Shown here: piece by piece, positions 7,976-16,470 of the stretch
Numbering within the stretch: position 1 is the stretch's first letter
Layout: the number at the start of each line of letters is the position of its first letter
NCBI GenBank assembly: GCA_910576535.1
Contig: CAJTKK010000004.1
Coordinates: forward strand, 1-64,000
Reading direction: 5' to 3'
Length of the DNA stretch: 64,000 bases
DNA from: an uncultured Lachnospiraceae bacterium
GTDB lineage: Bacteria; Bacillota; Clostridia; Lachnospirales; Lachnospiraceae
Made by a program: the position numbers and the translations under genes
Notes under the pieces: model-generated
The model's database searches: none
Told to the model about the DNA's origin: nothing
The model's input: the letters and a program-made list of their open reading frames with translations, nothing else

Positions 7976-8781
7976 ATGAAGCTATAGCAATTAGCAATTT
8001 GACAAAGAGTTATGGAACGCACATTGTGCTGAATGGTTTAGATTTTTGCGTACAACAAGGAGAAATTTTTGCTCTGCTCGGCATAAACGGCGCAGGAAAA
8101 ACCACATCCCTTGAATGTATCGAGGGTTTGCGAAAATATGACAGCGGAAGCATTAGCATAAATGGAATCATGGGCATCCAATTACAATCGGCTTCTTTGC
8201 CAGGGCATATGAAAGCGCTGGAAGCTGTTAGGTTGTTTGCTAAATGGAATAAGGCATCTCTTGATAAAGAAATGCTTGATGCTCTCGGTATTTATGAATT
8301 TGGAAAAAAACCGTATTATCAATTATCAACCGGGCAAAAACGGCGGCTTCATTTGGTGCTTGCCCTAACACGGAATCCAGATATTTTATTTCTTGATGAA
8401 CCAACCGCAGGACTTGATGTTGAGGGACGATTATCCTTACATGAGCAAATCCGGCAGCTAAAGGCAATCGGAAAGACCATTATATTAGCAAGCCACGATA
8501 TGACAGAAGTGGAAAATTTATGCGACCGGATTGCCATTCTTTCCGGCGGTAAAATTGCCTTTATTGGGACTGTCGAACAATTAGGCAAAACAATCGGCAA
8601 GCATTATAATATCACAATCCAAACCGAAAATGGAACTGAAAAATATGAATCTGAAGATATCGGAGACTCTTTACTTACACTGCTTATGCAGTACAAAGAA
8701 AAAGGAAAAACCATAGTAGATATTCAGATAGACCGGGGTTCACTGGAACAACACTTTATAAAGATTGCAAAGGGGGCATAA
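7972..8781 (+). CDS. ABC transporter ATP-binding protein (drug-export type)
   Basis: A 269-residue ATPase with Walker A GINGAGKTT, signature LSTGQKRRLHLVLAL, Walker B DILFLDEPTAGLDVEG and the switch His in ILASHDMTEVE. The 60-residue C-terminal tail after the ATPase core is typical of the ABC-2/DrrA-CcmA group. With the small integral membrane partner encoded 2 nt downstream it should form an exporter of two ATPase and two permease subunits. The gene overlaps the MerR gene by 4 nt and has GGAGG about 8 nt upstream. The TipAS-like regulator suggests an antibiotic or other amphipathic compound as substrate. Confidence 0.92.
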   Translation: MNEAIAISNLTKSYGTHIVLNGLDFCVQQGEIFALLGINGAGKTTSLECIEGLRKYDSGSISINGIMGIQLQSASLPGHMKALEAVRLFAKWNKASLDKEMLDALGIYEFGKKPYYQLSTGQKRRLHLVLALTRNPDILFLDEPTAGLDVEGRLSLHEQIRQLKAIGKTIILASHDMTEVENLCDRIAILSGGKIAFIGTVEQLGKTIGKHYNITIQTENGTEKYESEDIGDSLLTLLMQYKEKGKTIVDIQIDRGSLEQHFIKIAKGA

Positions 8782-8783
8782 CA

Positions 8784-9497
8784 ATGGGAGCATTTCTGTA
8801 TGGAGTTTCCTTACAATGGAAATTAGACATAAGGAGTAAGACATTACTTATCACTTGCTATATTGTGCCGCTTTTATTCTTTGCAATTATGGGCGGTATC
8901 TTTACATCGGTCATGCCGGAAGCAAAATATACGCTTATCCAGTCAATGACTGTATTTGGTGTGACAATGGGGGCGTTGATCGGTCTGCCACCCTCTCTTG
9001 TTGAAATTTACAGCAGCGACATGAAAAAGATTTACCAAGCGAATGGCGTTCCGTTATATCTCGGCCTTGCTTTAACCAATATTTCGGCATATATTCATTT
9101 GTTCCTTATGAGCATTATTTTATATATTGCCGCACCGCTTGTTTTTCATGCCAAAACACCGGAAAATCCGGCAAAATACTTCATCAGCCTTGCTGTTTTT
9201 ATTGCGGTATCGCTTAGTCTTGCCAGCATAATTGGTCTGGCAGTAAAAGACCAGGCAAAAACTTCTATGTTTTCTATCATTGTTTTTTTACCGTCTATCA
9301 TGCTTTCCGGAATTATGTTCCCTATGGAACTGCTTCCAAAAGCGTTTGAAACAATAGGAAAACTATTTCCGGCTACATGGGGATATAAACTAATGACAAA
9401 AAGTGTTTTTCCATTTGAAAGCCTTTTTCCGCTACTCCTGATTTTTGTTTTAGCTGCTGTTATATGCATCATTCTGTTACGGAGAATGGATAACTAA
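8784..9497 (+). CDS. ABC-2 type transporter permease
   Basis: A 237-residue membrane protein with six predicted helices: after a cytoplasmic start (SLQWKLDIRSK) come segments near residues 21-43, 55-75, 95-125, 130-155, 165-190 and 210-232. The motif SIMLSGIMFPMELLPKAFE before the last helix is characteristic of ABC-2 permeases. It lies 2 nt after the ATPase stop with a GGGGG-type ribosome binding site and completes the MerR-ATPase-permease cassette. Confidence 0.88.
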   Translation: MGAFLYGVSLQWKLDIRSKTLLITCYIVPLLFFAIMGGIFTSVMPEAKYTLIQSMTVFGVTMGALIGLPPSLVEIYSSDMKKIYQANGVPLYLGLALTNISAYIHLFLMSIILYIAAPLVFHAKTPENPAKYFISLAVFIAVSLSLASIIGLAVKDQAKTSMFSIIVFLPSIMLSGIMFPMELLPKAFETIGKLFPATWGYKLMTKSVFPFESLFPLLLIFVLAAVICIILLRRMDN

Positions 9498-9715
9498 CAA
9501 ATCCACAAAACTTTACAACCCCTGCATAACGCTCATGTACGGCAAAGAAATAAGCAACCGGAAGCAAGAGACAGACCGCCGGCGCCGCACTATGAAAGAA
9601 ACAAAAAATCCGCAGTATTTGTATCTTGGTAAGGTGAAAATAAAGACAGAAAATAACAGCATTCCGAAACACTTATCAAAAGAAGGAAGAAATTGCCCCT
9701 GCAAGCTTCACCGTG

Positions 9716-9750
9716 AAAAAGCTCCCGCACACATCAAATGCAGCGGGAGC
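9716..9750 (-). terminator. Rho-independent terminator
   Basis: Eight-base perfect arms (GCTCCCGC, 9721-9728 and 9743-9750) flank 14 nt; on the minus strand the hairpin is followed by TTTTT. It lies directly after the stop of the chemoreceptor gene. The rest of the 9498-9756 gap between convergent genes holds only shadow reading frames. Confidence 0.85.
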
Positions 9751-9756
9751 CTTTCA

Positions 9757-11712
9757 TCACATCCTGTTCAATTCCTCAAATTTCTCTTTCAATTCATCGG
9801 AAACTTCCCCGATCATCGTCGCCGACGCCGCAATCTCCTGCGTGCTTGCCGCCAGATTGCTGATACGTTCGTTTACTTCATCCACAATCCCCATTAAATG
9901 ACTGGATTCCTCTGCCAGACGGTCCATGGCTTCCACGATTTCCTTTTTGTTTTTGTTGCTGTCCAAAGCCGTATCCTTGCTGGACTCACTTAAACTCTTT
10001 ATTTCCTGGGCGACAACGGCAAATCCTTTGCCTGCCGCACCCGCCCTCGCCGCCTCAATGGAAGCGTTCAAAGAAAGCAAGTTCGTCTGGCTTGCCACCT
10101 CGGTGATGCTGTTGTTATTTTCTTCTAACTGAAGCAGCAGACTATTGATCGTTTCAAAAGATTCCTTCATACTGCTGCAAAATTCCACTACCGTCACCAT
10201 CGCCGCGCTGATATTGCTGCTTTCCTCCGCATTGGAATTATTGCCGCTTACCATTTCCGTAATGGATGTATTCAATACGGCAAAGCTTTCGTTGGCCTCT
10301 CTTACCATAGCGCTGATTACTTCATTTTTATGTCCGATTTCTATATTCTTTTCTTCTACCTGCCTGGAGATTTCCTGGACTTCCTCTTTTTCCCTCTCCA
10401 CTCTGCCCTTTATGTAATGAACACAGTTTTGCTTATTATTGCAGTCATTATAAATAGCTGCCGCCATATCTTTGCATGTCTTATATCCGCAGGCGCTGCA
10501 GTCTATCTCTCTTTCCGCTTCGGTATTCTTATACATTGATGCAAAAATCTCGTTTAATTTCGCGGCGCTGGGATATTCGATGCTATTTCCCTTGGACTTG
10601 TCTGTATATTTCCGTATAAAATCATTGATATCCAGGGACCGGAATTGACGGTTCAGATGAGCCAGCCTCTGCTTCGGGCTAAGCTTCGCCCCCCATGCGC
10701 TCATACCTCCCCGTTTCTTGCCTGCCGCTTTGATACGCTGTATCTCATAAAGGATATCCTCTGTTTTCCCTTTTTCTTCTTCGATTCCTGTTCCATAGAT
10801 ACATCCTTTCGCACAGTTTAAGGCATCCACCATAAACGGCAGTTCTTTCTTTCCCAGAACCCGTTTTTTATAATCCTCCAGAAACTCATAGGTATGCCGT
10901 TCCCCTTCAATCTGGCGTATAAATACTTCTTCCCCGCAGAACCAATACACATTTTCTTTCAATCCGCCGGGCATAGGATAAATGGAACCCAGGCCGTATT
11001 CAATCTCATCGCTTACCGGTTCACTCTTTATCTTATTTTTGCGGACATAATCCATTAAATGGTCAAATGTAATATTATAAGATACGTACCCCTTATTGTT
11101 TTCATCCATAATTTCATCTTTTTTCGCAATACATGGGCTGATAAACGCAAGCCGGTCCGTAATCTTCTTATATTTCTTCGCATAAATCGCAGCACACATC
11201 AGCGGGCTTTGCACTGGCACAAGGCTGGGGATCAGTTCGGGAATATAATGTTCAATGTAATTCACCACCGCCGGACAAGGCTGGGAAATCCCTCCTGTAA
11301 AGTGATGCTCGCTGATATACTTCACATATCCCCATGTAGTGATATCCGCCCCGAAGCTGACGCTGATGATATGGTTTACACCCATCCTCTTTAATCCCCC
11401 CAGAATCTGTTTGTACTCCCCAGGATAATTTGCCGCAAATGCCGGGGCAAATAAAAGAGATATTTTCACGCCTTTCTTCAGGTCTGCAAAAAACGCTTCC
11501 GTGTCATCCCTGAAGTCCCTCGCCCCATGTTCACAGGCATCAAAGCACGCTCCGCAAGCGATACACTTTTCCCCATCCACCTGGATAATCTGTTTTCCCC
11601 CTTCTTCTATCGCTTTATTCGCTGTGATAACGGGACAGACCGAAATGCATTTGTTGCAGCCGATACATTTTTCATTGGTAAATACCAGTCCTTCCTGCTT
11701 TTCCTTTGCCAT
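9757..11712 (-). CDS. Iron-hydrogenase-like ferredoxin / methyl-accepting chemotaxis fusion
   Basis: A 651-residue soluble protein in four parts. Two [4Fe-4S] ferredoxin motifs use Cys16/19/22/26 and Cys50/53/56/60. Residues about 75-320 resemble the H-cluster domain of [FeFe] hydrogenase: Cys146 in QPCPAVV, Cys194 in SPCIAKKDE, and Cys300/Cys304 in NCAKGC match the four Cys that hold the [4Fe-4S] part of the H-cluster, though the surrounding loops differ from catalytic enzymes. A further Cys-rich module (DCSACGYKTC, Cys405-430) follows, then a coiled coil and a chemoreceptor signalling tip (SQTNLLSLNASIEAARAG). It probably senses hydrogen or redox state and signals to CheA or another partner. 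The start at 11712 has GGAGG 8 nt upstream. No membrane segment. Confidence 0.9.
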   Translation of the reverse strand: MAKEKQEGLVFTNEKCIGCNKCISVCPVITANKAIEEGGKQIIQVDGEKCIACGACFDACEHGARDFRDDTEAFFADLKKGVKISLLFAPAFAANYPGEYKQILGGLKRMGVNHIISVSFGADITTWGYVKYISEHHFTGGISQPCPAVVNYIEHYIPELIPSLVPVQSPLMCAAIYAKKYKKITDRLAFISPCIAKKDEIMDENNKGYVSYNITFDHLMDYVRKNKIKSEPVSDEIEYGLGSIYPMPGGLKENVYWFCGEEVFIRQIEGERHTYEFLEDYKKRVLGKKELPFMVDALNCAKGCIYGTGIEEEKGKTEDILYEIQRIKAAGKKRGGMSAWGAKLSPKQRLAHLNRQFRSLDINDFIRKYTDKSKGNSIEYPSAAKLNEIFASMYKNTEAEREIDCSACGYKTCKDMAAAIYNDCNNKQNCVHYIKGRVEREKEEVQEISRQVEEKNIEIGHKNEVISAMVREANESFAVLNTSITEMVSGNNSNAEESSNISAAMVTVVEFCSSMKESFETINSLLLQLEENNNSITEVASQTNLLSLNASIEAARAGAAGKGFAVVAQEIKSLSESSKDTALDSNKNKKEIVEAMDRLAEESSHLMGIVDEVNERISNLAASTQEIAASATMIGEVSDELKEKFEELNRM

Positions 11713-11770
11713 AATTTCACCCTCCACTATTTTCCTGATAAGCAATCCGTTTTATCTCAAGTGTGTTCTT

Positions 11771-11800
11771 ATTATAGCAATTTTCTATACCATTTGTCAC
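11771..11800 (-). promoter_or_regulatory. Promoter of the hydrogenase-like chemoreceptor gene
   Basis: On the minus strand GTGACA (11795-11800) and TATAAT (11771-11776) are 18 bp apart, about 60 bp ahead of the chemoreceptor start. It looks like a housekeeping sigma-A promoter; no other operator was seen. Confidence 0.6.
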
Positions 11801-11835
11801 CAATTTCCGCTAAAAATATGATAACATCTGATGGA

Positions 11836-13152
11836 TCAGTAATTGATTCCGCAGATTCCCAGCCTCCCATCCTGTACGCCAAAAATAATGTTTGGCTCCC
11901 CGTCTTCCCCACATAAGATAAATCCTGCCATACTAGGATGTAAGTTACTTTCATCCGCATTCCCGATAGAATTAATCATCCCGTCCGTGAAAAGCCGTGC
12001 CGCCCCCAATGCGGTAAAATCCTCCCTTGTTTCCACAACGGGATTTTCTCCGGGCAATCCCACATAAACTGGAAAGACCGTTAAATCCGCCAATTTTTCT
12101 ATATCCTTTTTTGCAACTGCTTCCTTTACTAATTTCCCAAATGCTGCAGCGGTTTCAGAATCCACGGCAAAATTATCCTCATAACCATCCCAGGTCTCCG
12201 TTCCTTTTTCCGGTATGTCCGCCGCTTCCATCTTTCCTATGCCCGCATTTGCGTCCGCCGTCCCTGATATCCCTGCAGCAGATCCTCTCTTAATTTCAAA
12301 TTCCAGGCGTCCCGCCGCCCCAGGCGCAATTTCGTATTTATCCAATACTGCTACCGGGTTCTGATTCTGGTTCATATAGAACTTCGTATTTATGTCAACC
12401 CCTTGCCAATCATCTGTCCAGAATTCCATCCCATCTTCCATGCTTCTTTCCTCTATCTGGGCAAGGATGCTTTGATTGGCAATCTGCGCATAGTTATTGC
12501 CCAGAATATCTTCAAGCGTTACCCACTTGCCTGCCTCCATGTCAAAATTGTAATACTTCTCCTCGCTATATGCGCTGCTCCAGCTCTCTGTTCCCATTAC
12601 TGCCAGCGACAAATACCTTTCCGTCTGCGCTTTCACTTCATACCATACTTTAATTGCAATACCGTGTTCCGCCCATTCCTCTTCTGTGCCTCCAGTATCC
12701 AGATAAGCCTGTCTGTACTCCCTTGCCCTTTTTTCCGCCTCGTCCGCATACTGTTCGCAAAACATATAAATATCCTCATTCACCTCTTTTTCCATCCCTG
12801 TCAGTTCCTCTGAAATCATTTCAACACTGGGGATATCTACAGAAATCTTTAAATCCTCCGTCTCCGTTTCATAAGAACGGATTGTAAAAACCCTTGCCAA
12901 TGTCCCAATGATTGGAATATTGTTCATTTCCCGGGCAAATGCTTCGTTCGTATTGACTCCCACCATGAATAAGACAGCCGCCGCCGTCATAGCTGCAGTT
13001 CCCCTTTTCACAAAAGAAATTCTTTTTACCCTTGCCATTTTCCTATTATGGTTCACCTCTGCCTTTTTTACTTCCAGCATAACCCGCCCTGACAGTTCCT
13101 CCGGAATCCGGACATCATAATATTTCTGTTTTGCCTCTTCCATACGTTTCAT
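11836..13152 (-). CDS. RsiV-like anti-sigma factor (DUF3298 domain)
   Basis: A 438-residue single-pass membrane protein. About 50 cytoplasmic residues should bind the sigma factor; one helix spans residues 51-67; the rest is extracytoplasmic. Right after the helix is AFA (71-73), a plausible signal-peptidase site like the one where RsiV is cut when it binds lysozyme. The outside region contains the DUF3298-type block YYNFDMEAGKWVTLEDIL and KYEIAPGAAGRLEFEI, seen in RsiV, plus an extra C-terminal domain of about 110 residues ending in FGVQDGRLGICG. The ATG overlaps the sigma-factor stop by 4 nt. Ligand not established; lysozyme is the analogy from Bacillus and Clostridioides SigV systems. Confidence 0.8.
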   Translation of the reverse strand: MKRMEEAKQKYYDVRIPEELSGRVMLEVKKAEVNHNRKMARVKRISFVKRGTAAMTAAAVLFMVGVNTNEAFAREMNNIPIIGTLARVFTIRSYETETEDLKISVDIPSVEMISEELTGMEKEVNEDIYMFCEQYADEAEKRAREYRQAYLDTGGTEEEWAEHGIAIKVWYEVKAQTERYLSLAVMGTESWSSAYSEEKYYNFDMEAGKWVTLEDILGNNYAQIANQSILAQIEERSMEDGMEFWTDDWQGVDINTKFYMNQNQNPVAVLDKYEIAPGAAGRLEFEIKRGSAAGISGTADANAGIGKMEAADIPEKGTETWDGYEDNFAVDSETAAAFGKLVKEAVAKKDIEKLADLTVFPVYVGLPGENPVVETREDFTALGAARLFTDGMINSIGNADESNLHPSMAGFILCGEDGEPNIIFGVQDGRLGICGINY

Positions 13153-13643
13153 ACATCCGCCTCCTCTCCAATCGCTATTTTCAGTGTCTTTAACCCCCGG
13201 TATAATTTGGCTTTTACTGTATTCAAATTCATTTCCAGGATTTGGGCAATTTCATCCAGCGTCAATTCCTCAAAAAACCGCAATTTTATTATTTTCTGAA
13301 CGCTTTCTTCCATTCTGTTTATCTGGTCATACAGATCATCATAAATATGGTATGCCTTCTCTTCATAAGGAAGTTCCAGCCTCCCGTCATCCTCCGTAAG
13401 AACCTCCCGCCTTTTCGCCTTTAAAAGGATTAGGCTTTCATTGAGTACGATCCTATAAAACCATGTTTTCAGCGCCGCTTCGCTTCTCAGTTCCCCATAA
13501 TGTTCCAAAGCCTTGCAGACTGCATTCTGCACTGCGTCCAATGCATCTTCCTGATTTTTCAGATAACTGAAAGCCAGCCGGTAAAACTTATTCTGATTTT
13601 CAATAATATAAGCAGCCAGCTTCCCATAAAGATCCTGTTTCAA
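13149..13643 (-). CDS. ECF RNA polymerase sigma factor
   Basis: A 164-residue sigma-70 family protein of the ECF class: region 2 (FYRLAFSYLKNQEDALDAVQNA and LKTWFYRIVLNESL) and region 4 (IIKLRFFEELTLDEIAQIL, then NTVKAKLYRGLKTLK) joined by a linker, with no region 1 or 3. It should direct polymerase to envelope-stress promoters and be held by the anti-sigma factor encoded downstream. The start codon is TTG with GGGAAG 7 nt upstream; no in-frame ATG is available. A TGCAACTTTT element at 13741-13750 could be the -35 of its own promoter. Functionally SigV-like by its partner, but orthology is not proven. Confidence 0.9.
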   Translation of the reverse strand: MKQDLYGKLAAYIIENQNKFYRLAFSYLKNQEDALDAVQNAVCKALEHYGELRSEAALKTWFYRIVLNESLILLKAKRREVLTEDDGRLELPYEEKAYHIYDDLYDQINRMEESVQKIIKLRFFEELTLDEIAQILEMNLNTVKAKLYRGLKTLKIAIGEEADV

Positions 13644-13740
13644 AACATCACTTCCCTTCTTTTCCCGCGATTCCCTTTTTTGCTTTTTAAAATATCCTGC
13701 TATTTTCCCTATCTATAAATACAGATAATAAAAAGACCCT

Positions 13741-13750
13741 AAAAGTTGCA
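13741..13750 (-). promoter_or_regulatory. Candidate ECF-type -35 element
   Basis: TGCAACTTTT on the minus strand, about 100 bp before the sigma-factor start, contains the AAC core common to ECF -35 elements. The matching -10 is not obvious. Autoregulation by the sigma factor is an inference. Confidence 0.35.
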
Positions 13751-13779
13751 TTATTTTCAAATATATAGTCCAGGCATCA

Positions 13780-13878
13780 AAAAACCTATGCAAAAATATT
13801 GCCTGGCAAATGACACAAAAGATCTTATCTAAACTTCTTTCGCGCCACCTGACAAGCAGCATTTTTGCATAGGATTTT
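13780..13878 (-). repeat. Long-armed inverted repeat downstream of the CPBP gene
   Basis: Perfect 13-base arms (CCTATGCAAAAAT at 13785-13797 and its complement at 13861-13873), extended by A/T runs with one mismatch, enclose 63 nt. On the minus strand the distal arm is followed by TTTTTT, so it could act as a terminator for the CPBP gene. A 12-nt AATGACACAAAA motif occurs inside it (near 13809) and again just outside (near 13916), so it may instead be a relic of a short mobile repeat. Confidence 0.6.
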
Positions 13879-13936
13879 TATCGCCTGGTTCATATGGGTA
13901 ATGCTTATTTCAATGAATGACACAAAAACATATGGC

Positions 13937-14785
13937 TTATTTCTTCTTCCCCGTTTTCCAAATAACAAATAAATCCAAAACCGCAATAGTCATAAAAATA
14001 CCGCAGTTGAACGGCGTGACGAGATTTCCTTTCACCGCTTTGCCATAACCGGCTATAAACACGGCAATATTGGCAGCGGCATGGAACAGTACGGGGGCAA
14101 AAAAGCTTCCATACCATTCATAAGAATACGTAATCGCAATACCAAGGATCGTCCCGTATATGCCTTGCACCAAATTGCCATGATAAAGCCCAAACATTAC
14201 GCCGCAGACGGTAACGGACAATATTTTCCCGAAATATCTCCGCATCCGGTTATAAATAAGCCCCCTGAACACAATTTCTTCCGCCAGCGGGGAAATCAGC
14301 CCATAGATCAGTATCCCTATGCCCAATGCCACCCCATACTGCCGGTCGGCCACTTCCTGATATCTTTCCGATATCCCCGTAAGCCCGGCAAGCGCCATCC
14401 ATATATTAACGCCCATAGCAAAAGAAGCCGCAAAGATGCCTAAGCACACATAGCCCACGGCTTCCCCTGCAGTTCTTTTTCCTGCTTCCGTCTCTTTTCT
14501 GCCCAGGATCCTGGCCCATTTCAATTCCCTTCCCGCCATTGGCCATACCGCCGCCATACCGGCCGTCAATGACAGGGCATTGAGCAGCCCGTTCACCGTT
14601 GCGGCATTTCCCATCATCCATTCCGCATAACCGCCGCCAAATACACCCATGCTCATATTTGCCAAAAATGCCAGCAGGATTTGAGCCAGGTCATGAACTG
14701 CGAAATAAATAAAAAATGGCAGCAGGATGTTTACCGCCTTGCGGAAAGAACTTTCTTCCGTTGTTTTTATCCTTCCGTTTGTCAT
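13937..14785 (-). CDS. CPBP family intramembrane glutamic protease
   Basis: A 282-residue polytopic membrane protein with about eight helices. The CPBP/Abi catalytic motifs are present: EEIVFRG (Glu169, Glu170, Arg174), MFGLYHGN (His202) and FFAPVLFHAAANI (His235). This family includes CaaX prenyl proteases, bacteriocin self-immunity proteins and membrane-anchored sigma-regulator proteases. Substrate is unknown here. The ATG overlaps the stop of the upstream HAD gene by 4 nt, so the two are co-expressed, although no functional link is evident. It lies one gene away from the ECF sigma system, but transcription probably ends between them. Confidence 0.88.
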   Translation of the reverse strand: MTNGRIKTTEESSFRKAVNILLPFFIYFAVHDLAQILLAFLANMSMGVFGGGYAEWMMGNAATVNGLLNALSLTAGMAAVWPMAGRELKWARILGRKETEAGKRTAGEAVGYVCLGIFAASFAMGVNIWMALAGLTGISERYQEVADRQYGVALGIGILIYGLISPLAEEIVFRGLIYNRMRRYFGKILSVTVCGVMFGLYHGNLVQGIYGTILGIAITYSYEWYGSFFAPVLFHAAANIAVFIAGYGKAVKGNLVTPFNCGIFMTIAVLDLFVIWKTGKKK

Positions 14786-15510
14786 CGCATCAACAGCCTC
14801 CCCAGTTCTTCTACCGTATGCACCACATAATCCGCGCCGGCTTCTTCCAGTTCCCCTTCTTCCGCATAGCCGAAAGCAACTCCTACCGTTACAAGCCCAT
14901 GCTCCTTTCCTCCGGCAATGTCAAACTTTCTGTCCCCAATCATCACCGTGTCAGCTTTACTACCGCTTCCCTGCCGGCCTTCTTCCGCCGCCTTTTCCTT
15001 GCCTTCCCGGAGCAAAGGCATATGCCCTTCCAGCCCAGTCCATACTTCCAACTGGCGCAGCGCTTCTCCCACTACTTCTTCTTTCGTATCCCTTCCCCCA
15101 TCCAGCCCGCTTCCTACAATCACCGTAAAGTAACTGTAAATCCCAAAATGGCGCAATACTTGTTCCACAAAAATCTGGGGTTTGCTGGATGCCACTGCCA
15201 GAACTTTCCCGCCCTTTTTCAGCCCTTCCAGCATTTCCCTGATTCCAGGATAAATGGCATTTTGGTAAATCCCCTTCGGCCTAAACCATTCCCTATATTT
15301 CTCCACCGCTTCTTTGGCCTGTTCCTTATCAAACCCGTAAAAGTCCATAAAACTGCTCATAAGCGGCGGCCCGATAAAAGGAGTCAGCTTATCCGGATCC
15401 GGCTCATCAATCCCAAATGACCGCAGGGCGTACTGCACCGATGCAGTAATCCCCTCCTTCGGATCCGTCAAAGTCCCATCCAAATCAAACAATAAATATT
15501 TATATTCCAT
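14782..15510 (-). CDS. HAD superfamily phosphatase, phosphoglycolate-phosphatase-like
   Basis: A 242-residue HAD-IA hydrolase. Motif I is LLFDLDGTLTD (Asp9 and Asp11), motif II Ser/Thr lies in VLAVASSKP, motif III Lys is in the 150s, and motif IV is MIGDRKFDIAGGKEHG. A helical cap lies between (residues about 16-85, GPPLMSSFMDFYGF). Between motifs there is an unusual charged insert (EGKEKAAEEGRQGSGSK). It should remove phosphate from a small metabolite; the Gph/YjjG/PpaX group is closest but the substrate is not defined. Start chosen at 15510 because AGGG is suitably spaced; an ATG two codons earlier is too near. Confidence 0.88.
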   Translation of the reverse strand: MEYKYLLFDLDGTLTDPKEGITASVQYALRSFGIDEPDPDKLTPFIGPPLMSSFMDFYGFDKEQAKEAVEKYREWFRPKGIYQNAIYPGIREMLEGLKKGGKVLAVASSKPQIFVEQVLRHFGIYSYFTVIVGSGLDGGRDTKEEVVGEALRQLEVWTGLEGHMPLLREGKEKAAEEGRQGSGSKADTVMIGDRKFDIAGGKEHGLVTVGVAFGYAEEGELEEAGADYVVHTVEELGRLLMR

Positions 15511-15564
15511 ATTCATTCCCTATCCATTTATGAAACCGGCTTTTTGTCTAGCCCCTTCTGCCTT

Positions 15565-16395
15565 TTATTGCGCCGCAAAAACCGCCGCAAGCTGAGTTAA
15601 AGTATCCGGGAACTCTATGCCATATTCCCTCAATTTTCCCATATCCATCCTGATGTTCCTTGGATGAGCCGCAAAAGCTTCTTCATTCTTGCTTAACAGT
15701 TCTACAGACAACCCAGCCTTTTCCAGCAGCCGGTATACCGTCTCATAAGCGCTGTAACCATTTTCAGAACCGTAATTATATATTCCGGCGGGAAGTTTAA
15801 ACACTTTTGCCATATTATCCACTGCCAGACGGACATCCGTAATCCCCCGGTAATCGTGCACCGGATAAGAAATTGCTTTTCCTTCCCTTACCGCTTCCAT
15901 AAAAGTCAGCATAAAATTCCCATGCTCTTTTTCCAGCCGTTTTGCCGTATCATACATCCAGCTCAGCCGCAAGATCACACTGTCTTTGCAATATAGGAAA
16001 CATCTTCTTTCCGCCTCAATCTTTTGCTTCCCATATTCATTCGCAGGAAACAGTTCCTCTGTTTCCTTATGGGCTTCTGTCTGGCTTCCTCCGAAATATA
16101 CCTGGTCCGAGCTGCAATAAATAAGTTTTATTCCCCGTTTTCCGCAGGCCCTGGCCATATTCTCCGTCCCTTCCACGTTCATCTTCCAGGATTCCTCCGG
16201 GTTCCGCCCGCACCAGCCCACATCGGAAGCCGCTGCGCAGTGGACAGCTATATCCGGTTTTATTCTTTCAAATGCTTCTTCCACAGATATCCTGTCAACG
16301 ATATCCATCTCTCCATGCCCTGGGCATATGCCCTGATAGGCTTTCCCTATCCGGCTCCCAAAGAACCCGCTTCCTCCAGTCACTAACAGTCTCAT
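15565..16395 (-). CDS. RmlD-like sugar-nucleotide reductase (extended SDR)
   Basis: A 276-residue Rossmann-fold protein. It opens with LLVTGGSGFFGSRIG (GxxGxxG nucleotide-binding motif), has VHCAAASDVGWC, the catalytic NEYGKQKIEAE (YxxxK) preceded by YCSSDQVYFGG, and ends with an RmlD-type C-terminal region (DYRGITDVRLAVDNMA). The family reduces dTDP-4-keto sugars or is the MAT2B-like branch. No rmlABC genes are nearby, so the role may lie in cell-surface sugar synthesis or elsewhere. The start at 16395 has GGGGG 5 nt upstream. Confidence 0.85.
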   Translation of the reverse strand: MRLLVTGGSGFFGSRIGKAYQGICPGHGEMDIVDRISVEEAFERIKPDIAVHCAAASDVGWCGRNPEESWKMNVEGTENMARACGKRGIKLIYCSSDQVYFGGSQTEAHKETEELFPANEYGKQKIEAERRCFLYCKDSVILRLSWMYDTAKRLEKEHGNFMLTFMEAVREGKAISYPVHDYRGITDVRLAVDNMAKVFKLPAGIYNYGSENGYSAYETVYRLLEKAGLSVELLSKNEEAFAAHPRNIRMDMGKLREYGIEFPDTLTQLAAVFAAQ

Positions 16396-16470
16396 GCTAA
16401 CCCCCATTCCACAACTTTGCCGCCATTCAAAATCCGATAAAAAATGCTGTATTTTCAGGCATTCCCCTAT

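Noticed and set aside
9535..9897. 120-codon plus-strand frame after the ABC exporter genes
   Set aside because: Runs through a terminator hairpin and antisense into the chemoreceptor gene; no domain similarity.
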